From Sceloporus undulatus (taxonomy: Eukaryota > Chordata > Lepidosauria > Squamata > Phrynosomatidae): a stretch of 64,000 nucleotides of DNA. The translations under genes and the position numbers were made by a program. The stretch covers positions 62,192,193 through 62,256,192 of the forward strand of contig NC_056522.1 in NCBI RefSeq assembly GCF_019175285.1, given 5' to 3'. The notes under the pieces were generated by a model. The model had not been told where the DNA came from. It saw only the letters and a list, made by a program, of their open reading frames with translations, and searched no databases. Positions 1 to 10,300 of this stretch are shown piece after piece (the stretch's first letter is position 1; every line of letters starts with the position of its first letter).

Positions 1-17
1 AAGTGTGTTTTTAACAG

Positions 18-71
18 AAAACAAAGACAAGAACAATGACATTGCAAAGGAAGAAATATCTCTGGTCATTT
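18..71 (+). CDS. possible penultimate exon of unidentified convergent gene
   Basis: A 54-bp open segment follows a pyrimidine-rich AACAG acceptor and ends at a GTAAGT donor. It is a multiple of three and stays open into the exon at 696 when both are read in phase 0, but a second phase is also open here. It is called only from splice signals and its position 5' of the better-supported last exon. Confidence 0.35.
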
Positions 72-254
72 GTAAGTGTATGGATCATCCTAATTTATTT
101 TCATTAACTGCCTGAAAGTAAGTAAGGCAAGATAAACATTGGCAGTTAAGGATTTCAGTAGCATTGAGTAAATTGGGTGTTAGTATTAACACATTTTGAA
201 TCAACATGCTGGGTGGGAGAGAGCTATCAGTGACAAAAGAGATACTAATATTCT

Positions 255-472
255 ATTCTTAAGTGATGCCCACTAGGCGTCCTTGGGCAGGTCACACTCT
301 CTGCCTTAGAGGAAGGGAAGGGCAAACCTATTTTGAACTCATCTTGCCAGGAAAACCTTATTATAGATTTGACTTAGGGTCCTTTAAATACCTTAAAACT
401 TTACTGTTATCGGTGTTATACTTTAGGCTGGGAGCCACCATAATCAGAAACAACTTAAAGGTAGACAATAGT
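255..472 (+). repeat. tRNA-derived SINE fragment (3' half)
   Basis: It matches the 3' half of the SINE seen complete at 41385-41632 (CCTTGGGCAGGTCACACTCT, then CTTGCCAGGAAAACC, then the CCATAA..GGAAACGACTTGAAGG-type tail). About 57 bp of other sequence splits the tail near 400. It lies in an intron of the unidentified gene. Confidence 0.6.
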
Positions 473-695
473 GCTAGATAAGGTTGTCTACCATGTTGAA
501 CTTAATTAGATGTAGTTGTTTATTACCCCTTGTTGTACAGACATGATGACGTTGCTCATCTGCTGGTGCCAGTTATTTTATTCTTGGTATTTATTTCCAT
601 ATCACTTTCTTGAGGGTCATATGAATTACACTATTTGCTTGTATTTACATAATGCATCTTCCATTGCATAAATTAATGGGACATTTTATTTCCAG

Positions 696-830
696 GAAGA
701 GGATAACATTCAACAACTTCAACTTTTTGCAGAGAGGCAATCAAACATGTTAAAGGAATTTCGAGAACAACTTGAATCAAGCATAAGTAAACTGAAAAGT
801 GATGTTGCCTTAATAGTTAAAAAGAAATGA
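696..830 (+). CDS. last coding exon of an unidentified coiled-coil protein
   Basis: A TTTATTTCCAG acceptor at 685-695 opens a frame of 44 codons ending in TGA at 828-830. The residues are rich in E, Q, K and L with heptad-like spacing (EEDNIQQLQLFAERQSNMLK, then KEFREQLESS..), and the tail is basic (VKKK). This suggests a coiled-coil C-terminus. An AATAAA lies 49 bp after the stop. The gene runs left out of the window and converges on SCCPDH. I do not recognise the family. A C-terminus of a meiotic or centromeric coiled-coil protein is one possibility, but nothing here proves it. The exon structure, phase and poly(A) signal are seen; expression is inferred. Confidence 0.55.
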   Translation, partial: EEDNIQQLQLFAERQSNMLKEFREQLESSISKLKSDVALIVKKK

Positions 831-878
831 GAAAGGCTGGATTACAGAAAACCAAGAAACTACAGTAAACTGTCACCA

Positions 879-884
879 AATAAA
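879..884 (+). terminator. poly(A) signal AATAAA of the convergent gene
   Basis: A canonical AATAAA lies 49 bp downstream of the TGA at 828-830 and before the transposons that begin at 1109. It implies a 3' UTR of only about 75 bp. Confidence 0.5.
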
Positions 885-1108
885 ACTATAGTGGTTTAGT
901 ATACTAGTTATAGCAATTCTTAAGCATGTCTTTATATATACCTCCATGAATCAAGGTGTGATACTAAATCTACTCTGGATATAGCTGCAGGAGTAGAACA
1001 ACCAGGGCATGCATGCATGCACCAGAAATGCTGGCCACTACTTACAGTAGACACACAATGTACCCTTAAGTTTCTGATGTTGGTCCTTTGATTCCAGATT
1101 TTACTTAG

Positions 1109-1615
1109 GCGGGATATAGACCGCCAATTTGGGGCGGTCTGGCCCCGCCCCTTTCCCCAGAGTATCGGGGCTTCAGCGGCTACACCGGCAGCCGCTGAGG
1201 CCCCGATCCGCCGCTTTTCGGGCTGCGGGGAAGCAGCAAAACAAGGACACCCCACGGCGGCGGGGAGCAGAGAAAGGGGCCGCTTGGCCCCTTTCTCGTT
1301 TAGTCCGCTGGGCGCAGCCTTCAGACGGCTGCGCCCAGCGGACTAAACCCGGAAGGAGCTCCGAAATGGAGCTCCTTCCTGCTCCGTGTCCAGGGCGCAC
1401 TAAGCGCCCTGGCGCGGAGCTACTACGTCATGGACGTGTCGCCCCGTCTAGAGGCGGCGCGGCCATGACGTACTCACGGCGGCGGCCGTGCGGAAGGGCC
1501 ACCGCCGTTTAGTGCGTGTTCGCCACGCACTAGGGTTAGGGCAGTGCGGAAGCACCGCCCTTTCGTAACCCTAGTGCGTGGCGAACACGCACTAAACTGC
1601 CGGTCTGTAACCGGC
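1109..1615 (-). mobile_element. hairpin-array MITE, copy 1 (best preserved)
   Basis: This 507-bp GC-rich element is flanked by the 5-bp direct repeat CTTAG (1104-1108 and 1616-1620). It is almost wholly made of consecutive stem-loops. One long stem of about 31 bp joins 1510-1541 to 1564-1596 and encloses a smaller GGGC..GCCC hairpin. Others include TTTAGTCCGCTGGGCGCAGC with its complement near 1298-1348, AGAAAGGGGCC/GGCCCCTTTCT near 1272-1297, and GGAAGGAGCTCC/GGAGCTCCTTCC. No long ORF looks genuine. Orientation is set to minus by comparison with the copies at 45413 and 49094, whose right ends have the same GGCGGTCT..CCGCCT motif. The superfamily is unknown. Confidence 0.7.
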
Positions 1616-2689
1616 CTTAGTAGCCCCATGTATGCTTACCGATACCACGCCATAATTCTGAAGGTGATAAGGATGCCTGAGTAGCTGGAAAGGAAAACTG
1701 GTTATTTACTTTGGCATGGAATACAGGGCCCTTAGGATCTAGTTTACAATTTAAAAACAGAAGTACAGCTAATATCAGTTGCATTCCATCTTCCATTACT
1801 TAACTTACTTTACCAAGAATAAATCAGCATTATTCTCTTTTATTTTAATTAGAACTTTAATATAGTGATCTACATGTTGGACTATGATCCAGAGGGAAAA
1901 TGTCCAGATGTGGGTGAAAGGTGACAAGATAAGAAAAGGTTGCTTATCTGTAACTGTGGTTCTTTGAGTGGTCATCTGTGCCCTCACACAATAGGGGTTT
2001 TGTGCCTGCGCAGAGACTCCATTTAGAAGCTGAAAAGCTGAACAGATTGGCAGAGGCCCCCCCACTCCCATGCACTGAGCATGCCCAATCCTGCCAACCT
2101 TCAGAGAGAGTCCACCGCAAAAAAACCAGCAGGGACCTGACCAAGGGGAAGTAGGGTGGGTTTATGTGAGGGCACAGATGACCATTCGAAGAACCAGTTA
2201 CAGGTAAACAACCTGTTCTTCTTCTTCGTGGTCTCTGTGCCTCCCACAACAGGGTGACTAAAAAGCTTTACCCATGATAGATAGGAAGGTCACTACAAAA
2301 TTGAAGAAGGACCAGCACGGCCGAAACTGGCATTCTGACCTGGAATCAAGCCAGTAATGACAGACAAAAGTGGAAGACTGAGACCACGTGGCTGCCTTGC
2401 AGATATCAGGAAGAGGGACCTCTTAGGAAGGCAGCAGAAGAGGAGACAGCCCTGGCTGTGTGTGAGCGCACAAGAAGAGGATGTTTGGCCAGTTCATAAG
2501 CCAGTACAATGATCTGGGCAACACATTTTGAAAAACCTTGGTGTTCTGTAACTCACTAAGTACCACTGTAAATAAGTCAAGCAATGCTATAACATTTCTA
2601 AATCAATATATGTGTCTAATTACTTGATTATAAATCAAGATACATTGATAATAATTATTATATGAGAACAAAAATTATAATTGAAAAGT

Positions 2690-2870
2690 CCAACCCAAAA
2701 ACACCTTGCAAGGATATAAGATGCTGCAAAGACAAATTCCTCTGTTTATTCCATGATTGATAATATAGGCTGAGTAACCCAATGATGCAAGTTCAATAAA
2801 CAGCCTGGCAATAATGGCAGTGTCCCAGTGAAACACAGTAAGTTACCTTGCGAAGATTTTGCTCAGTTGG
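2690..2870. repeat. unclassified repeat remnant, left of a MITE insertion
   Basis: AT-rich sequence between the recombinase-like piece and the Tigger-like MITE at 2871. It may belong to the same Penelope-like unit that resumes at 3135. No coding potential was seen. Confidence 0.25.
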
Positions 2871-3134
2871 TACAGTGGAACCTTATTATACGCGGGAGAT
2901 CTGTTCCGGATCCCTCCGCGTATAAGTTCCGCCTATGCTCGAGCCCCATTGTTTCCAATGGGGCTCGTGCACGGTGGTGTGGCGGTGTGGCAGCGCACAG
3001 GGTGCAACGGGCGCGTGCGCCCATTCAACTGAATGGGACGCGCCGCCCCTTCCGCCCCGCGTGCGCCGGTGGCTTTGAGTGCCTATGCTCAAAGTCGCCT
3101 ATAAAAAGGCAGCGTATGGCGAGGCGCGACTGTA
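2871..3134. mobile_element. Tigger-like MITE (TA target site)
   Basis: It starts TACAGTGGAACCTTATTATA and ends ..GCGACTGTA, giving imperfect terminal inverted repeats with a TA target site. The inner phrase about a GCGGGAGATCTGTTCCGGAT type end and GCTCGAGCCCCATTG is the MER2/Tigger-like layout seen in several other copies here. The centre is CpG-rich. Confidence 0.6.
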
Positions 3135-3355
3135 TATCAAAACTGTAGACAATCAGGGTAGTAGTATATAACAACTGAAGAAATTGTAGCATTTATATCA
3201 ATAGCATTACTATCTATGGTAACAACAAGTAATTGAAGCAATGCTAGCATTTATATCAGTAGCATTACTATCTCTGGTAGCAAAGACGGCTACCTCCGGA
3301 GTTTATGTGGCCGTTTTGACTCAAATGTCTTCTTCAGTAATAATGTAACATTTCT
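3135..3355 (-). repeat. Penelope-like terminal unit with hammerhead-like fold
   Basis: The minus strand of about 3265-3350 can fold as a hammerhead-like three-way junction. It has CTGAAGA at 3337-3331, a GAC/GTC helix II, an ACGGC/GCCGT helix III ending in GUC at 3287-3285, and flanking CATTATTA/TAGTAATG arms for helix I. A roughly 60-bp direct duplication of AGCATTTATATCA.TAGCAT lies at 3187 and 3247. Penelope-like retroelements are known to carry hammerhead motifs in their terminal repeats. Assignment to that class is inference. Confidence 0.4.
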
Positions 3356-3363
3356 ATTCCAGA

Positions 3364-4722
3364 TAGGGTTGCCATAAGTCAGGACCTCCAAACCGGGACA
3401 AATGTAGGACAACAGTTTTTGAATGTAGGGCGCATTTTTTTAAAATGGAGGACACGTGAAAAAAATTGATTATTTTTACAAAATGTTAATATAAATGCAT
3501 GTTTCTTAGGCATGATCAAAATGGAGGACATTTTGGCATTATTCCTAAACAGATGGCAGAAATGGACTTCCCTTTCTGGCCAACCCCCCCTCCCCTCATT
3601 CCAAAATGCACGACAGCACATTTGGGCATTGAACATGGCTTTATTTAACATGGCCTCTTGCATATTTCAGAGGCTTATTCCATAACCAAACCCTTTGGGT
3701 TTAACACTGAACATGGGTTAACAGGGCTATGCATATCGAACATGTCAAGGTGGTTAAACAAAAGGTGGATTTGCCCTCGGTTTCAGGTGTCTTGTACCAA
3801 CTATACTTCTCAGAAGTGTGTACTTGGTCAAGGTACTTTGGCTTTTCTTCACTGCGCATGAGTTTGTAAAAATCAGAGCAAATTACATTGGCCATGCCTC
3901 AGAGGTTTGCTTATATCATCATCAGCAGCATTAAAAGGAGAAAAAACACACAGAAAAGGCACTTTGGAAAGTCACACTGTCTCAGCTTCAAAAACAGTGG
4001 GCACAGGCCTCTGAAGCTGACTGATATCAATATCACCACCACCATCATCATCACTAATAATGTAAAAAGAAGGCAAACTTGTTAGCATTAAAAGCAGAAA
4101 AAATACACAAAAAAAAATAGACTTGGGAAAAATAAATATTACAAAAATACACAGGGTCCAAATAAATATTAGAAAAATACACAAGGGCAAAATAAATATT
4201 AGAAAAATACACAGGGTCCAAATAAATATTAGAAAAATACACAAGGGCCACGCACCTCCTCCTCCTCCTCACCTCAGTGCCAAAGGAAATGGCCCTCTCC
4301 CCTCTGCTGCCTTGCTGGGACCGGTCCACGTGGGGACCAAACAAAGGAGGAGCTTCTCCTCCTGAGGCTGGCGGGCCAATGGGGGCAGACTGGGGCTGTT
4401 CAGCCCTTGGCCTGTCAGCCTGCCCTCAGGAGGAGGAGCTCCTCCTGCTTAGCCCTGTGTGCGGCCCTGAAAGGGCATGCAGCAGGGCAAGGAGAAGTGC
4501 CAGCAGCCGGCAAAGGCTGCATTGGGGATGGTTGCCCCAGTGGCGGCTGTGCCGACGGCCCCAGCAGGAGCGGCCGTACGTGACGGCAGCCACTGCCGCC
4601 GCAGCAGCAGCAACCTCCTCGACCCGGGACAAACATGGGTCAAGGAGGAAACCGTGCAGGGACGCCCCCTAGTGGTGAAAAACTGGGAATGTCCCGCCAA
4701 CAGGAGGGTTATGACAACCCTA
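3364..4722. mobile_element. hAT-like non-autonomous transposon A (1.36 kb)
   Basis: The ends are inverted (TAGGGTTGCCATAAGTCAGG and ..TTATGACAACCCTA) and are flanked by a perfect 8-bp target duplication ATTCCAGA at 3356-3363 and 4723-4730, as in the hAT superfamily. There is no transposase frame. The interior holds a tandem array at 4118-4250 and a GC-rich part with CTCCTC runs. The element at 15730-16888 is the same family in opposite orientation. Confidence 0.8.
4118..4250. repeat. AT-rich minisatellite inside hAT-like element A
   Basis: Four to five tandem copies of a unit of about 27 bp (AAATAAATATTAGAAAAATA + CACARGG). Alternate units end in GGTCC or AGGGC, suggesting a 54-bp higher-order unit. 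The same repeat in reverse complement lies at 16540-16735 in element B, so the array is an inherited part of the family. Confidence 0.7.
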
Positions 4723-5699
4723 ATTCCAGATTATAGTTCAAGAAGATATGATTCCAGTAAGCTATTCCATGCTTCAAATATGTGAAATTAACACACAATA
4801 GCAAGAATATATACAATTATCACAAAGATGTCTTGGTATCACAAGAGAGTCCTCTGTAGTCTGGAGATGTGAAAGTGTGGCAGGTTGAAGGGCCTGCGAT
4901 ACAGTTGTAGGCACCAAAACCTGTGGCACAGCAGAGGAGGCATAGGCTGTTGCACTGATACCAAGGAAACAATAGGAATGACTGACGGTATGGGTATCAC
5001 AGTCAATATCAAGGTCAGCATCGAGATCTGAGGTTCAGCTGTCGAGTGGACAGGTGGCTGAGAAATCATAGCTGTTGTACGAGGAGGTGAAGATGGGGCC
5101 CTATAGTCACTGTGCTCACGATGCCTTGGCGAGCAGGAGCGAGGTTGATGGGCGACAGAAAGGGAGCATTCCCACAGAAAAAGTTTTAACTTCTGCGCCC
5201 AGTTGTGAAGAGTTACAGGGGTAAAAGCCCTGCAATGTGGACACCAGTCGGTGACGTGAGTTCACCCAGACAAAAAAGACATTTAGAATGTCCATCAGTG
5301 AAGGGGATCTTATGATCACAATCAGAACAGATTTTAAATAAAGAGTTGGAGGCCATAAGAGGCCTAGAGGTGAGGGGCTCAAAGAAAGAAAAAAACCCTC
5401 ACTCCAACTCTGTAAAAAGAAGGGCAATGCTCAGAAAAAAAAAGAAAAACAAGAAAAAAAGGGGAAAAAATTTAGAAAAATAAATTCTGCCATACAGTAG
5501 AAATCTACTCAGCTCAGGAGCAAACCGAAGGAGATGTTTCTCTTGCAGTGGATGAAAGAGAACTGAAGGTGGAGCTAGATTGGCAGGAGTGGGCAGGGCC
5601 TCCACCAATCTGATCAGCTTTTCAGCTTCCAAATGGAGTCTCTGCGCAGGCACAAAACCCCTATTATGTAAGGGCAGAGACCACAAAGAAAAACTATAG

Positions 5700-6155
5700 G
5701 TCACCTGCAGCCATGATGACTAGGCATTTAGGCTATGCTGAGTCACTGGAAGTGTGGTCATCATGAGGTCATCATGTGCTGGAAAGTGCTGTAAATGTGC
5801 AAAGTCCCCTTGCAGGGGGGGCTGGCCTTAAAGTGACACATCAGAAAGAGGCTGTACTAAGTGGCTGCATGCCACAAGTGTATATAAGGATGGAGTCTCA
5901 GTGTACAGTGTGGGGTGATGGTGTGTTGGTGTTGTGTGAGTAGCTTTGTCGGAGAAGACAAGCTTGTATATAGAGCAACTCAAGAATAAAAAGCCTCATT
6001 ACGAGACATCTGCCTTGTGTCTGCTTTATCAGCTTCTGAGGGGAGAGACAAGATTTCCCAGCCTGCACAGAGCTCCGTGTTGCTTCTCAGGTGGCCATCC
6101 TGGTGCCAAGCTTCAGCGTCACCCTATGCACACTACGCAACCACACTAGCACTAC
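5700..6155 (+). mobile_element. LTR retrotransposon fossil, probable solo LTR copy 1
   Basis: It is homologous to three other copies in the window (34373, 50651, 60424). It has the parts of an LTR promoter: TATATAAGGATGGAGTCTCA near 5880, followed about 110 bp later by AATAAA and a GAGACATCT..TGCTTTATCAGCTTCT block. The left boundary abuts the DIRS-like end and is uncertain. It is an old single LTR without an internal region. Confidence 0.5.
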
Positions 6156-6159
6156 ATGA

Positions 6160-7085
6160 GTTACACAAAAGCCAAGGGAACTTGCAACCTTCTTTTATTA
6201 TATTGAAAAATAATAATAAGTAGCATTTTTCTCCTATATTCATTAGTACCCTATTTTCCCTAAGGAGATTACCTCAACAGAAAAGGAGTATCAGATAACT
6301 CATTCATGCTTAATTTGCCACAAGTGTTCAGGCTATAAAGCTACTATTTTTAAAAAAGCATAAATGTTCTCCCTTGCATCAAATATGGTGTAGGAAAAAT
6401 TGTTAAGTGAGTTGAGCTGATTGTGACAAGCCCTATGGGAATTTATTGACTGCCTCTGAATATGAATGGTGAAGCTCACTGGTCAATAGGACTTTAAGTC
6501 TAAGAGTAGACTCGAGCTTTATTTAACTGTAAGACAGAGGCCCAATTGTCTGTGAAGGAACACTCAGTAAAAGGGAAAGTGGCTAGAATACTGGCCTAAC
6601 TATAGCTGGGCAGAGGCCTGTCTGTCATGTAATACAGTACTCCAAAAATTAAATCAAAATTACAGGAACTCTTCAAGAGACCCTTCTGCTATATATTATT
6701 CATTTGAGAAACTGTCCTCTCCTGTCAACAGATATTTGGTCACTTAAGGCACACACTTTAGAACAGAATCACCAACAACTTACAAATTCCCAACAAAAAT
6801 AAGTGCTACATTTATAGTAACTACATTAAAAACCCAAATAGGTTACAGATTACCATAGTGAGAACTTGCTTTCATCTGAGAATTATGTTGGATGAGCTTC
6901 TTAATTTCAAGCCTTTCTAACTTGCAAAATAATTCTACAGTACTATTACTAATTAATACAGTAATATTTTCTTTAGATTAACTTCTGCTGTGTTGAAATG
7001 TCCAGAATGTCCAGCTTAAATTTCCAATAGTAAAAATTCAGCCTCTCTTATTCTCATTTCTGACCACAGTAGGGAACACATATTC
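6160..7085. other. no gene or recognised repeat
   Basis: AT-rich intergenic DNA between the LTR fossil and the 3' end of SCCPDH. I see no convincing ORF, repeat end or RNA gene. It could hold an extended SCCPDH 3' UTR. Confidence 0.4.
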
Positions 7086-7098
7086 AAAACACAAGTAC

Positions 7099-7104
7099 TT
7101 TATT
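7099..7104 (-). terminator. SCCPDH: poly(A) signal AATAAA of SCCPDH
   Basis: AATAAA on the minus strand about 100 bp downstream of the TGA at 7208-7206. It would give a short 3' UTR; a longer one using later signals is not excluded. Confidence 0.45.
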
Positions 7105-7205
7105 AAATTTAGCAAACTTTCCTAATTTCTGTTGTTGTTATTTTTGATATACGAGTACCATTGAAGGTTTGCTGGTCATGATGTCTCTTCAGAGTATTTT
7201 TTTTT

Positions 7206-7311
7206 TCAGGCTTCAGGCTTACTAATAACAGAGAATTCAATTCCATGCTTGTTGAGTCTGTCAATAAATTTTGTTTTTGAGAACACAGCCCCTGGAGTAT
7301 AGACACCTCCT
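7206..7311 (-). CDS. SCCPDH: SCCPDH exon 12 (C-terminal, stop)
   Basis: Acceptor TTTTACAG at 7319-7312. It codes from the codon split with exon 11 through [20 protein letters not shown] to ..ISKPEA and TGA. GGVFTPGAAFSKTKLIDRLN is the human counterpart. Confidence 0.95.
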
Positions 7312-10300
7312 CTGTAAAAGAAATACACATTTGTTATTAGCACCCCTGTTAATCTTTCTCCATTACCAGTATTAATCTGGACAAAGTGATCCTATTTTCT
7401 CTTACACAACACATGCAGAGATTCCACCTCAACATTAGGAGGAACTTCCTGACAGTAAGGGCTGTTTGACAGTGGAACAAACTCCCTCGGAGTGTAGTGG
7501 AGCCTTCTTCCTTAGAGGTCTTCACACAGAGGCTGGATGGCCATCTGTTAGGGATGCTTTGATTTAGATTTCCTGCATGGCAGGGGTTGGACTGGATGGT
7601 CCTTGTGGTTTCTACTAACTCTATGATTCTATGAAATACCATGAACTGTCAGAAATAACACATTTATTATTTAAATTAATTTAAGAACAGTGGGGTAAAG
7701 TTTAATTACATAATTGAAGGCACTGACAGTGCAAACCTACAAGTGTATTTAGAAATAAGTGCCACAGCATTCAATGGGACTGCTATAGATACAAGACTAT
7801 ACCCTGAAATATTACACAATACTGAACTTGATGTGAAAGCTCTAATATACAATTGATGAATCTAGTGAAGTCCAAAAGTTTACTTTGGGTCTACACAGGC
7901 CGGCACTTTGTGCCGACCTGTGGGTGGAGTCAGGGTGCATTGTCTACATGCTGGATGCCCTAACCCCACCCCCAGGGCACCATTTTGGCGTGTGCCAGTC
8001 TACATAGCATGCACCATCATGGCGCGATTCTGGCGCTGCATCTACACTATGCAGCACCAAAAAGGTGTCATAAAGCCATGCCACCGCAGCTATGGCACCC
8101 CTTGAGAGAGTGCAAAAAGGAGCTGCTTTTTGTGCTCTCCGGAGGCCAGAACGGGGCCAGTAAAGAGGCGGCTGCATGCTGTCCATTTGGACAGCTCCTT
8201 TCTCTCCCAAATGCACTTTGTTTGAAAAAGAACTATGTTTTCTGACAAGAGGTCAGCAGTAACAAGTTAAGGTCAATCAAATTATTAAATGTATTCTCTA
8301 ATATTTATTCTAGTAAAATACCAGTGCTCTATACAAATGGCTCAGAAAGTGTTCAGTGTTGATTTGTAAAGTAGGAGAGAGGAAAGAGCTGCTGCCGAAC
8401 TGTTCTGAATACATGCTCCATAACCTGCAGCATTTCAATAATGTTATGTCACTCAGACAATTATGAGAAATATTCCACTCTAGCCCTCTGTGATGGTATA
8501 TTTCTAGTCTTCTGCTGACTAAGAGAAGGAGAATTAGTTTAACTAAACGGTCTCTTTGGAGCTAATTTTTATACTGTTGAGAAGATAGCCCTGATCTATA
8601 GATTAAAAAAGAAAGAAAAAGAAAAGAAAGCATAGCAGATATTTCACACCAATAAAATTAAGACTTACTTTTTAGGAAGAGAACTCTTGTCCTTCAGCAG
8701 TGTCACACCTGCCTGAACCATTGCTCTAGGTGTAGCAACATAGCCAGGTTCTGCAAATACAAGTGAAGTAAACAACAACAAAACAGTTTAAGCAATTTAA
8801 AATTTAAAGTAACAGCTTGGCAGAGGTGTAGGTAATGAGAGGGATGAAGGCATTGTCCCCCTCTAAGAATTCTGCCACCCCAAATAAAAAATTCCTTCAA
8901 TCCCCAAATTTCTAGAACTTAAAACAGTAATTTAAAGCTTCAACATTCAGAAACACAGTTTAGGCATCCAAAGAAAAGGGGCAGTTACCAAGGGGATGCA
9001 AATACCACAAATGTTAAGTTTCTAGAATTTTTAAGGATAAAGGAAACTTTCATTGGGGGAGGAAAAATTCTCATTTGGGGAGGTCATGTCCATATTTTTC
9101 CCCTTCATAACTACAACTCTAAGACATGATACATGGGAAGCATGGACAATCACCAGACCCCGATCCCCTTTTTTCCTATTGGTTTCCTGTTTAATTTAAG
9201 ACAACACAATACCTTGAATGGAAACTGATGAGTAGCTTGCTTGGGAGATAATGGGGCGAAGCAGACTGGCAGCTTGGAGAGGCCTCTGGCTGCTCTAGCC
9301 CCCTTTGGCCAGGGACTGTGGCGACCAGATGCTGCAGTCCTAAACAGGCCGCCAGCAAGGAGTAGTTTTTCAGTGCTCCTTTTCTGGCTGGCTTTGGGCC
9401 ACCTTAGGGAGCTTCAGGGCAGTTTCTGGCCGTGTCAGGGCCGTGCGTCCTCTGCACACCGTGCCCCTGAAGCTGCCAGAAGCCACACTTTTTGGTCTGT
9501 GCATTTTGGGCCAATCTGACATTTCCTTTATTTGAAACCTTGTTCAAGCATAAAGGTTTTAGAACTGGAATTATTTTAGAATGATGATTCTGAGTGAAGT
9601 GAAGCTCAATTTTTCTGTGATGAGAAAAATGTTTCCATGAAATACTATACCTCTTGTGTGAAGTCATGCACAATTATGAAATTCTGTTAACATATTTTAA
9701 AAGTGTATTTGCCTTTCCACAGGCTGATGTCTAAGAGAAGCAATTGGTTACCAAATGGGGCTGTCACTTTGGTACCTGTTTTTATAACAATCATATTTTG
9801 CAATAAATATGGTAATTACTGAAATACATATGATGAAATTTGCTACAGTATAGTTGGCCTACCTGGTCCCTTCACTCGAGTGCATATTTTAACATCTGGT
9901 TTGCCCTGTTGTGGATCTTTTCCTAAGCTGTATCCCTCACCCAAAAATATCATTTCAAAGGATGTTCCTTCTATCTGCAATTTCAAATAAACAGTATTAG
10001 CCTTCTCAGCCACAACACCATGTACTGTACATAAAAGTCATAGCATACTATCTCTACGGAAAATAGCTCTTTCATAAACACCCCCCCCCAGTTACTCCTG
10101 TTTTTCAAACATAGTACAGACTGAATATCCCTTACCCAGAATTCTGAAGTACTCCAAAATACAAAATTGTCCACAAGGGTGACTGAGATAGTGACCTTTT
10201 TGCTTTCTGGTGGTTAGTGTACACAAACTATTTGTTTCATTCACAAAATTATTTAAAATATTATGTATAAAATTACCTTCAAACAAAACAAAACAAACAA

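Larger units (their letters stand above)
1925..5705 (-). mobile_element. DIRS-like tyrosine-recombinase retrotransposon fossil (broken)
   Basis: An old, fragmentary element reading on the minus strand. Its two ends are inverted copies of one sequence sharing the core GGGGTTTTGTGCCTGCGCAG (about 1935-2230 and 5590-5700). Inverted terminal repeats are typical of DIRS elements. Next to the left end, the minus strand of 2235-2500 resembles the C-terminal part of a DIRS-type tyrosine recombinase. The segment at 4835-5480 resembles the cysteine/histidine-rich gag-like protein of DIRS elements. The middle (about 2690-4830) is occupied by later insertions, and no reverse transcriptase was seen. It is broken at many places and large parts are missing, so it is not active. 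Confidence 0.55.

Noticed and set aside
1129-1512. 127-codon frame in the hairpin element
   Set aside because: Produced by GC-rich inverted repeats without stops; no domain, and the reverse strand is equally open.
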